In this document: piece after piece, positions 10,268 to 17,597 of the stretch | How positions within the stretch are numbered: the stretch's first letter is position 1 | Layout of the letters: each line of letters begins with the position of its first letter | Assembly (NCBI RefSeq): GCF_003144245.1 | Contig: NW_020289979.1 | Location: 806,001 to 870,000, forward strand | Source: Jaminaea rosea | Lineage: Eukaryota; Basidiomycota; Exobasidiomycetes; Microstromatales | Direction: 5' to 3' | Length of the DNA stretch: 64,000 bases | Made by a program: the position numbers and the translations under genes | Notes under the pieces: generated by a model | Told to the model about the DNA's origin: nothing | Seen by the model: the letters and a program-made list of their open reading frames with translations, nothing else | The model's database searches: none

Positions 10268-10702
10268 CTAGTGAACGGCTCCGGCTTTGACGCTGCTCGC
10301 TCGCGGGTCTTGATCCGCAGAGGTTGCGCCAGGCTGACGTAGGGCGCTGACTTCCCTCTGCAGCTCTTTGATCAGTCGACGCTGCTCCGCTTGAAGATCG
10401 CACTGTTGCAGAAGGCGCAGATCGTGCTTCTCGAGCAGAGTCTCGGACTGCAGGAGCCGTCGAGCAACTTCAGCAAAGGCAGCCTCCTCCTTCGCTTCAC
10501 TCTCGGTGTCAAGTGCTTCAATGTGCTCGATCGTAGACTGCTGTTGAGAGTGAGAAGTCGTCGCTGAACGCTGCAGCAGCGTGGCTCGAGCGGGAGGGAC
10601 AGATAGCTCTTCCTCGTTGCCGCTCTGACCCGCCGTGGATGTGAAGAGCGCTGTGTTGGAGGCTTGGAGCGCCGCGTGCTGAGCGCCAAGTCGTCGACTT
10701 CC
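10268..10702 (-). other. Coiled-coil coding-like frame, no ATG
   Basis: A 144-codon minus-strand frame bounded by stops includes IEHIEALDTESEAKEEAAFA and LLEKHDLRLLQQCDLQAEQR, a clear heptad-like amphipathic run of about 70 residues. There is no ATG in the frame, so it is an internal exon or a relic. It lies upstream of, and on the same strand as, the HNH/OTU segments. Confidence 0.4.
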
Positions 10703-11860
10703 TCATAGGTTGTTGAGGCTCGTAAAGTCATGTTCCTTGATGAAGACGGACCCCTCTCCCCGTGATTATTGACCCAAACGAGGATGAGGTCTCCCTCTGC
10801 TGTCTTGTATTGATCTACACCTTTGCTTCAACATTCTTCCACTCGACCACGCGTGTACTGTAGTCGAGTGGTGTCTGTCATGAAGCTGCTTGTCCGGTGT
10901 ATCATCTCGTCGATGTGAGCTCAGCCGGTCATGCTGGTGCTGTGTGGATCGAGAGGAGACGGCAGCGAGGGGTAGGGAGACAAGATATGTGATTGGTTGC
11001 ACGGGCCGCAAACACCAGAGGAAGGGGGGCCGCATTGTTCGGCAAAACAGCAGGCATGCCATGTCGGCGCGCCGCCGACCCTCCGACGAGCAATATAGGC
11101 ACAGGCACACATCACCACCGCCAATCATTATGTGCACTGCACGCCGCTCAGCACACTCGCGGAAAGCTCGCCAGAAGTTGACTGCCCGCATCGATCTCGG
11201 ACCTGACCATGCTGCTGTTCCCGGCGTCTGGACCCATCTCGTATTTGAGCGACACCTCGTCACGCTGTCCGACCGTGCTCGATGGTATCATGAGACGGCA
11301 CAATCGCGCGGGCAACAATATCTCTTCGGTCTAGCAAGACCGAGGTCGGCGCTTGGCGCGGCGGCAATCCTGTGGTTGGCACCATGACCTCGTCTCGGCA
11401 TGAGATTCGCGGGCGATGCCGTCGCGACCCAGATGGTGTGGCCTCACTGTCGCGCCCACCGCCGCCTTGGCGCGCAGCTTTGAGCTCGCGAGCTGAGCAG
11501 GTATGTGCCGCAGGCAGTGGTCAGGCTGGCCGAGGTGCCGCTCATCATTACCGGCCGCCATGGTCGCACCGCTATCAGCGAAGACGCGCCGTGACAAGCC
11601 CGCGAGCAGTACGGAGGGTGTCAGCCGGCCTTCCTTGGCATCGGCATCCCAATGATTGTCATCTTACGGCGTCGTCCGCCAGGACACTTGTGAGCGATGG
11701 AGCTGTGGGTCTCGATGCCAATTTGAAGTTGACTGGAGGATGAGAAAGCTACAAGAAGGGGCTCCTTCTCAACCCCCAACCTGCCAATCAGCCTCAACAC
11801 GAACAACGACTTCCAGCCTCTCCGAGCAGCTCCAGCCTCAAAGCCGGGCCTTCTCTGAAA
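10703..11860. other. Spacer without a supported gene
   Basis: Many short open frames overlap on both strands. Some look protein-like over 40-60 codons, but none holds a domain, a signal peptide or a convincing splice partner. The right end leads into the SSP-C promoter. Confidence 0.45.
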
Positions 11861-11924
11861 GTGAGTGGACAGATGCTTGATGTTCATGCAGCAGCTCATC
11901 TCACCTGGTCGCGCTCTCCTGCAG
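11861..11924 (+). other. Probable 5' UTR intron of SSP-C
   Basis: GTGAGT donor at 11861 and CTCCTGCAG acceptor ending at 11924, 17 bases before the SSP-C start codon. The arrangement parallels SSP-A and SSP-D. Confidence 0.6.
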
Positions 11925-11941
11925 ACCATCAAACGTCAAAC

Positions 11942-12237
11942 ATGCGAGCTCCTCTCTTCCTCGTCATGCTACTGGCGGCTCTGACTTACGTCAGCGCCGT
12001 TCATGCGGCCACGATGACCCTTCAGTACAAGATTGAGAAAGCTCTCCGAGGTCTCGAAGGCGTGAGTCGGCGACGACAGCCATGCAGTGCGCCGTTGTGT
12101 TTCGAGCGCTGAACAACCTCTGCACAATCGCACACCGCAACCAGGACGAGCTGAAGCAGCGCGCTACTGACTGTGAGATCTGCGCTGGATGCGAGGGCTT
12201 GTGCAGCGCATGCTGTACCTGCGAGGGCGGGTGTTGA
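11942..12237 (+). CDS. Small secreted cysteine-rich protein SSP-C
   Basis: Only 70 aa, exons 11942-12061 and 12145-12237, with a phase-0 intron of 83 nt and donor GTGAGT. Residues 1-23 are a signal peptide (MRAPLFLVMLLAAL...VHAA). The leader ends KALRGLEG, directly at the splice site, like the RLATLEG of SSP-D. Exon 2 reads DELKQRATDC and then a module with C-x2-C-x2-C-x3-C-x2-CC-x-C and a final GGC-stop. The normal CYG of the family is CEG here, and the tail is shorter than in SSP-D to F. Function is unknown; the size, export signal and paired cysteines fit an apoplastic effector or similar peptide (inference). Its 3' end is partly duplicated at 7300-7402. Confidence 0.8.
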
Positions 12238-12907
12238 AGGCAAAAGGCAGCTCAGCAATGGCGCAAAAGAGGATGCAGGGAGATAGCGAGGTGCCAAGGA
12301 GGATTGGATTGCGAGGCCCCTCGTATGCGAACCCCTCCTCCGTCCTCCGTCCCACGTGGCTGCTCCCGCCCTCGAGCCTGTGCGACTCCGCCAGTTCGCT
12401 TTGTTCCCATCCTACTTTGCTCAACCATCACAACTTGAAACAGATTTCCCATTGACTCCGCCCCATCGTGTTACATGCTAAGACTCTCGATCAAAGGCGA
12501 AGGATCGACGGGCACCGCGAGCGCCAGCGTGAGCGGCAATGTAGATCTCTTACGGCTCAATCTTCCTCCGCGACCGCTATCTGCATGCCGCGCCGAGCCA
12601 AGCATCGTGACCCACCGGCACCCTCGTTGCGGCTGATCTCCACCGCTTATCATGGGGTCAAGGTTGCTTTCGAGGAGTATCTGGCCGCCCGGATGTGCCC
12701 TTCCGCTGGTCGAGCGCCGTGGTTGCGCTTGCTTTCCAGGAGTATCTGGCCGCCCGGAGGTGCCCCTCCGCTCGTCGACCGCCCTCGTGACGACTGGTCC
12801 CGAATCTTACAAAAGCCCCTGGTTTCCTACATCCCCTCCCCTCAGCACTTTGAGCACTCCCTTCGAGCACGACTGAGCTTTGTCCTGCGCGACTTCACAA
12901 GCAAACA
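12238..12907. other. Spacer between SSP-C and SSP-D
   Basis: It holds the SSP-C 3' flank (with the stretch copied at 7300) and the SSP-D promoter. A tandem repeat of period 65 lies at 12665-12780. No gene is supported. Confidence 0.55.
12665..12780 (+). repeat. Imperfect tandem duplication, period 65
   Basis: Two units share AGGAGTATCTGGCCGCCCGG followed by (A/G)TGCCC(T/C)TCCGCT and GTCGA. The first AGGAGTAT begins at 12673 and the second at 12738. It lies about 200-300 bases upstream of SSP-D. Confidence 0.8.
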
Positions 12908-12971
12908 GTGAGTTGAGCACGGTCTATCGACCACGACGTCACAGCTGACCCCCTCTCGTTCGCGCATACAG
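12908..12971 (+). other. Probable 5' UTR intron of SSP-D
   Basis: GTGAGT donor at 12908 and GCATACAG acceptor ending at 12971, two bases before the start codon. SSP-A has the same layout, CAG then CC(ACC)ATG. Confidence 0.65.
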
Positions 12972-12973
12972 CC

Positions 12974-13284
12974 ATGCGTTTCACCGCTATCCTCACGCTC
13001 ACCGTCGCCTTCATTGGCCTTGCTGCGGCCGTCCACACACCTCACGACGCCAAGGTTGAGGCTCGTCTTGCCACTCTTGAGGGCGTGAGTGTCCAACAAC
13101 GATCTCGACGCTATTGCCCGCACGGCACATCCTACCTCACCAAATCTGACGCGTCCCCACTACCATCTGCGTCGAGCAGGAGGAGCTTTTGACTACTCGC
13201 GACGCTTGCGATGACTGTGGTCATTGCCTTACCCCTTGCAAGGCATGCTGCTCTTGCTATGGAGCCCCTGGCAACGCTTGCTAA
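12974..13284 (+). CDS. Small secreted cysteine-rich protein SSP-D
   Basis: 71 aa in two exons, 12974-13084 and 13180-13284, phase-0 intron of 95 nt. The signal peptide is MRFTAILTLTVAFIGLAAAV. A short leader, HDAKVEARLATLEG, ends at the splice site. Exon 2 gives EELLTTRDAC and a module C-x2-C-x2-C-x3-C-x2-CC-x-CYG-x2-G-x-AC-stop, eight cysteines within the last 27 residues. The same module ends SSP-E and SSP-F, and the stop is followed by AAGGT in all three. The mature protein would be about 50 residues. No known family is recognised. An acceptor three bases earlier would only add Gln. Confidence 0.85.
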
Positions 13285-13839
13285 AGGTGAAAGGCAGGTA
13301 GAAAGCGGGTCGGATGTCTAGGAATGCGCTGAGGGACCGCTGCAAAGCCGGGCTGCAGCGAGATCGGCAGCTGCGAGGGGCTGAAGGCATAATCGCGTCC
13401 ATCTCATCGATGTCACCATCTGCTAGAGCACGACTCTTTCCACCTCGTCGACCATTTCTCTTTCACCTGAAATACGCTATCCATCCACTCATGCTTTGAC
13501 CTTGCCAAGCTCTTAGCCAGTAACCTTCTGCTAGAGCTAGCGCCGTGAGGCTTCAGCGCTCGACCTTCTCGCCTGTAAGTGCTTGTGCAACGCCAGAGTG
13601 CGCACAGATGCCTTTGCAATGGGCGCTGACCAGACCGGATGACCTCATTGCCCTCGTGTCGCACTGATCAGCCGTGTCCAGCTCTGTGGACCCTCCGATG
13701 AGGCGATACGCATCGATTTGGGCGCACCTTGACAGAGCCAATGATTTGTCTTCAAAAACGAGGGTCATTCGATTGTCGTGCAATTTCCTTTTCGGATCGA
13801 GGAGTCGCAGAGCATCAAGGGAAGAGGTCCAGATCGTGG
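13285..13839. other. Spacer between SSP-D and SSP-E
   Basis: A minus-strand frame (13897-13553) has protein-like composition over about 70 residues, but it lacks an ATG and overlaps the SSP-E promoter and TATA box, so it is not called. Otherwise nothing is recognised. Confidence 0.5.
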
Positions 13840-13845
13840 TATATA
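13840..13845 (+). promoter_or_regulatory. TATA box of SSP-E
   Basis: TATATA in the context GTGGTATATACAG, 57 bases before the SSP-E start codon. SSP-F has GTGGTATAAACAC in the same role. Confidence 0.6.
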
Positions 13846-13896
13846 CAGTATCCAGCTCGACCCGACTGTCCCACTCTTGTCCACCTTGTACACACA

Positions 13897-14361
13897 ATGA
13901 GAGTCAAAACTGCCATACTCATCGGCCTCACGTTCGCTGGACACCTTGGATTGGCTGCCAGTAACTTCAAAGTCGAGGTCAAGGAAGACCGCTCGCAGAA
14001 GCTGAAGCTGGCGGCTCGCATTGCAGAGCTTGACGTTGGTGCCCAGATGGTGTACCCTAGTGTCCTCTGGGCCTCGTGCTGATCGAGTTTTCTCCTCTCA
14101 CATCGTTCTGTAACACCGCAGGCCACTTTTGAGTCTAGCATCATGCAACGAGCTGAAGGTAGCGAGATGAAGCTTCGCCAAAGGGTGAGTTGAGCGGAAA
14201 GGGCACATGGCTGGCGGGAGCTGATGCGTCCTCACGCCCTCAATCGTCCGCCCAAGGAGGACCTTTTGGCCATTCGTGGCTCGTGCCAGCTATGTTCTGA
14301 TTGCATCGATCCGTGTGTCGACTGCTGCATTTGTTATGGTGAACCTGGAAGCGCTTGCTGA
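13897..14361 (+). CDS. Small secreted cysteine-rich protein SSP-E
   Basis: 101 aa in three exons: 13897-14034, 14122-14184, 14257-14361; all introns are phase 0. The signal peptide is MRVKTAILIGLTFAGHLGLA. The leader KLKLAARIAELD ends exon 1. Exon 2 is exactly 21 codons and ends KLRQR. Exon 3 begins EDLLAIRGSC and carries the C-x2-C-x2-C-x3-C-x2-CC-x-CYG-x2-G-x-AC-stop module. The first donor is GTTGGT, weaker than elsewhere. The exon plan is identical to SSP-F, so the two are recent tandem duplicates. KLRQR may be a processing site (inference). Function unknown. Confidence 0.8.
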
Positions 14362-14913
14362 AGGTGGATGGATTGGGGAATACAAGACGCGTACGCAGCG
14401 CCGCGGTGGCCGCGGTGCCGCAGTCTGGTCAGACGGGGAAAGGTCGGCAGCGCTGGAAAGAAGTCCGGGAAGACAGAGACATAGGTCAGACGACGCCATG
14501 CCACTTTCACCTACAAGAGCGCCGGTTTCGCTCTGATGCTACTCACTACGTGAGTAGCATCCCATCTCGCCCTCTTCTCTTGAACTCGACGCCTTTTCTC
14601 TCCTCAACCTCAAGACCACCCTGCTTTCCATCACTAGCTGTGCCGCTGCCGTGACTGAGCGGCCCAGCTTTTGCTCCTGATTACTGAGGCAAAGGGACGC
14701 GGCGGCATTGTGGGTAGACACACGGATTGCACTGACAGCCGGCACTGAATAGCCACGTACAACTGCGTGGGCCAGGCGAGACTGATCGCGTACGAGGTTA
14801 ACTGCGCACAGAAAACACTCGGATTGCCCTCGCCGGGGTTACTCACTTGCCGTGGGAATTGCCCCCGGATCGACTACCTCGCAAAGCCTCGAGTGCAGAG
14901 GTCACGTTGGTGG
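14362..14913. other. Spacer between SSP-E and SSP-F
   Basis: It contains a perfect 12-base inverted repeat (14535-14561) and the SSP-F upstream region. No gene is supported; short open frames lack domains. Confidence 0.5.
14535..14561. repeat. Perfect inverted repeat, 12-base arms, 3-base centre
   Basis: GATGCTACTCAC, then TAC, then GTGAGTAGCATC. The arms are exact reverse complements. A regulator dimer site, a hairpin in RNA or the footprint of a small mobile element are all possible. Confidence 0.9.
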
Positions 14914-14919
14914 TATAAA
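14914..14919 (+). promoter_or_regulatory. TATA box of SSP-F
   Basis: TATAAA in GTGGTATAAACAC, 102 bases before the SSP-F start codon. The local sequence resembles the SSP-E TATA region. Confidence 0.6.
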
Positions 14920-15015
14920 CACAGCCATTTGACCAGACTGACTCCCTCGCTTTCCTACACCGCCAAAATACTCTCAGACCCAACAACGCCCAGCCTACTC
15001 ACCCAACAGCTCACA

Positions 15016-15487
15016 ATGCGATTGATCTTTCTCAGCCTGACCGCTGTGGCTGTCGCTGGCCGGCTCGCTCTCGCTAGTATTGCCTCGGCCGAAGTTGACC
15101 TCGAGGCCAAGGGTGAGCCCACGCACCAGCTCAAGTTGGAGGCTCACGTCGCAAAGCTCGACGTGAGTGTACACTTGGTATGCGCAATGATCGTCTCGGC
15201 ATCCCGCTGACGGACAATCCTGCACTCATCTCGCTGCAATCTGTCAGCCCACGCTGAAGGCTAGCGTGAAGTCTCGGGCTAAAGCTGACCAGAATAGGCT
15301 CCGACAAAGAGTGAGTCAAGGGAAAGCGGGACGAGCTGCATCAACTTCTTTACCATCCGGCGTGCCCCATTTCACATCCCAACAGGAGCTTCTGGCTTCT
15401 CGCAGCTCGTGCGATGAATGCGGCGACTGCACTGAAGCTTGTTTGGCTTGCTGCCTTTGTTACGGCGTAGTCGGCAGCGCTTGCTGA
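15016..15487 (+). CDS. Small secreted cysteine-rich protein SSP-F
   Basis: 103 aa in three exons: 15016-15162, 15248-15310, 15386-15487; all phase 0, with GTGAGT donors. Signal peptide MRLIFLSLTAVAVAGRLALA. The leader has HQLKLEAHVAKLD at the end of exon 1, aligned with KLKLAARIAELD of SSP-E. Exon 2 is again exactly 21 codons, is lysine/arginine-rich and ends RLRQR. Exon 3 reads ELLASRSSC and then the module C-x2-C-x2-C-x3-C-x2-CC-x-CYG-x2-G-x-AC-stop. This is the clearest three-exon member. An extracellular, disulfide-bonded peptide is inferred; no similarity to a named family is apparent. Confidence 0.85.
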
Positions 15488-16511
15488 AGGTGCTGTGAAG
15501 GTGCAAGGCACAGTGAAGGCAAGGAAGAACTGCCGCAGCACCCACACGATTCCTGGGTACGCGAGTCAAGGATCTGCGGTGAAATAAGAAGACTGCGAGG
15601 GGAACAGAGACGTAACGCAGTCAGCGCCCTATCGATGCGAATGAATCACTGCTTTTTATCGGGTGCTGCTAGCTGCCAGAGCCGTACACCTCTTGCCTTG
15701 CCGCGCTCGAACTCGATACCGCTTCTTTCACTTCTCAAGTCCAAGCTCGACCCCTTCTTCCCTGATCAAAGCTGCTCCGCTTGAGCCCAATCAGTGCTAG
15801 ATAGTGCACTGTCATCTCGTCTCTGACCACTGTTCGCCTCCGGGCAACGTTGTGGCACGACCATGGATTGACACTGCCCGTAATCTCCTCGCGTCGCGGT
15901 CGTAAAGACCTGGAGCCCTACCAAAGGCCTTGCACTTTTGCGAAAGATGGAGCGAGGCCGAGACGCTTCATTGCTTCAGCAGGTCCGATTCAGAGCCATG
16001 TACTACACGCTCTGTATCGAGAGTTCGGGAACGCTGCTGGCGAGAAGGGAAGAATCTGTGTGAGCGATCTCTCTCCGCCTGCTCCGCTCCCGGAAATTCG
16101 GGTGGCGCAGAAGCCAAATTCAAGATCGACGCGAGATCTCAAATGCGGGGTCAGGCGAGAGGAAGGCGAGGCAGGCAAAATGCTCGGGCCTCCTCACTTT
16201 GACGTCCCGTGTCGGACCAAAAATTCAATCTCGTCTCTTCACCACTAGCCTTTACGCACAGACCTTTCCACGCTCGCAATAGCGTCCGGAGCTCGAATGA
16301 CGGGATGAAGATGTTGAGGTGACTCTCCCGCGTCGATGCAGTGGAACATAGAGTGGGAAGTCAGTGGGCGAATGATGCGGGAAGGGTGAGGGGCCACCGC
16401 TGTAGCGCTCTGCGAGATGAGGAGCAAAGGTACAAAAGGGCGAGTGTCATGGCCGAGGAGTGCACCAATCAACAACATCAGCACCCCTCAAGACAATCCT
16501 CTACCGTCAAA
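15488..16511. other. Spacer between SSP-F and the His-Pro secreted protein
   Basis: A plus-strand frame at 15850-16248 (132 codons) has no domain and no signal peptide, and runs in a region with open frames on both strands. The frame of the next gene stays open upstream to 16341, but the better start is 16512. No gene is supported here. Confidence 0.5.
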
Positions 16512-17375
16512 ATGCTACCCCGTATCTCACTTCCCTTCCTTGCTCTCGCGCTCGCCCTGACGAGCAGCATTGCCTCCGCCAGCCCCATCGAGCTCGGCCC
16601 CGACTCGCTGGAGGCTCGCGCCCATCCGTCCAAGCATCCATCCAAGCACCCTTCAAAGCACCCTGCCAAGCACCCTGCTAAGCACCCATCCAAGCACCCT
16701 CAACCTCACCCTCACCCTCACCCTCACCCTCATCCACACCCGGAGCCTCACCCGGCCAAATCCGCCGATGGTGCAGTTTGCAAGGCCTCCTCCGCTTGCA
16801 AGAGCGGTGTCTGTGTCACGGGCAAATGCGCCCCTGCCGTCGAGTCAGGCAATGACGCCGACTTCTCCTCGGGCACACTCGGACCTTGGACATCTACGGG
16901 GGCCGTCACTGTGGTTGCGGACGCCGACTCTCCTGGCGGATATGTGGCGCGCTTCACCGGGGAAGGGGAGATCTCGCGTACTGGGTTGACGGGGGGCACG
17001 ATCATTGACAAGCGCACCGACTCGTCCAAGACACGTCGTCAGACCCCTGGCCAAGAAAACTGGCTCTGGGAGTCCGACTTCCAGTTCCGTCTGCGCTCCC
17101 TCACCGAGAACCCTACGACCGGGCAGGGCTGCTACTTCAAAGGCAAACTCAACAATGAGACCCCTGGCAGGCAGTCTCTTGGCGAACAAGACGTGAAGCC
17201 CAACGAGTGGCAGAGCGACTTCCTCGTCGTGACGTTCGAACCCACAGCCCCAATTACTAGCTTGAGCGTGGGCACCGGCTGCTACCCCGGGGCAAAGATG
17301 GAGGTCGACATCAGGAGGATCACGAGGAAGAGCCAGTACATCTCGACATACGGCGAGTCCGATGACGATGATTGA
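16512..17375 (+). CDS. Secreted histidine-rich repeat protein
   Basis: 287 aa, single exon. Residues 1-24 are a signal peptide (MLPRISLPFLALALALTSSI...). Residues 38-81 are a His-Pro repeat: HPSK three times, HPAK twice, HPSK, then an uninterrupted HP ladder. A small cysteine motif follows, C90-x5-C96-x4-C101-x4-C106. The remaining 180 residues look like a beta-rich extracellular domain with NDADFSSGTLGPWTSTGAVT, reminiscent of carbohydrate-binding (CBM4/9-like) or galactose-binding folds. That resemblance is weak. The His ladder could bind zinc, copper or nickel (inference). The upstream in-frame ATG at 16341 would bury the signal peptide, so 16512 was chosen. It ends in an acidic tail, ESDDDD. 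Confidence 0.8.
   Translation: MLPRISLPFLALALALTSSIASASPIELGPDSLEARAHPSKHPSKHPSKHPAKHPAKHPSKHPQPHPHPHPHPHPHPEPHPAKSADGAVCKASSACKSGVCVTGKCAPAVESGNDADFSSGTLGPWTSTGAVTVVADADSPGGYVARFTGEGEISRTGLTGGTIIDKRTDSSKTRRQTPGQENWLWESDFQFRLRSLTENPTTGQGCYFKGKLNNETPGRQSLGEQDVKPNEWQSDFLVVTFEPTAPITSLSVGTGCYPGAKMEVDIRRITRKSQYISTYGESDDDD
16627..16752 (+). repeat. In-gene repeat coding the His-Pro array
   Basis: Twelve-base units of the type CATCCATCCAAG / CACCCTGCCAAG run into a six-base CACCCT array. Third-position differences between units suggest the protein repeat is kept by selection more than by fresh slippage. Confidence 0.85.
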
Positions 17376-17554
17376 TGTAGGACGACGATGCATAGCGCGT
17401 TGGGCGGTGTGTATCTCATGCTTGTTAATGTCACTAACGTCACCGGATGCATGCCTTCCTCACGCTCGACTCGACTGACTGATGGTATAGATGAATCATG
17501 CGCTGCGCTGCGCCTGACTGACTGAACGTCGTACAAAATGCTTGTCCATGATCT

Positions 17555-17597
17555 CCTCGCTTCGCCTCGCCTCGCTTCGCCTCGCCTCGCCTCGCTA
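17555..17597 (+). repeat. CGCCT/CGCTT microsatellite
   Basis: Tandem five-base units (TCGCC/TCGCT) in the short gap between two converging genes. Confidence 0.8.

Noticed and set aside
11100-11740. Possible gene between the coiled-coil frame and SSP-C
   Set aside because: Several frames look protein-like for 40-60 codons, but each is broken and no family pattern was recognised.
13553-13897. Protein-like minus-strand frame upstream of SSP-E
   Set aside because: No ATG start, no domain, and it overlaps the SSP-E TATA box and leader.
15850-16248. 132-codon plus-strand frame after SSP-F
   Set aside because: No signal peptide, no cysteine module, no domain; does not resemble its secreted neighbours.
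16341-16511. Upstream in-frame start for the His-Pro protein
   Set aside because: It would place 57 hydrophilic residues before a textbook signal peptide; the inner ATG at 16512 is better.
16627-16752. Array of short direct repeats, considered as CRISPR-like
   Set aside because: Units are contiguous, in frame and code a His-Pro array in a secreted protein; no spacers, and the genome is eukaryotic.
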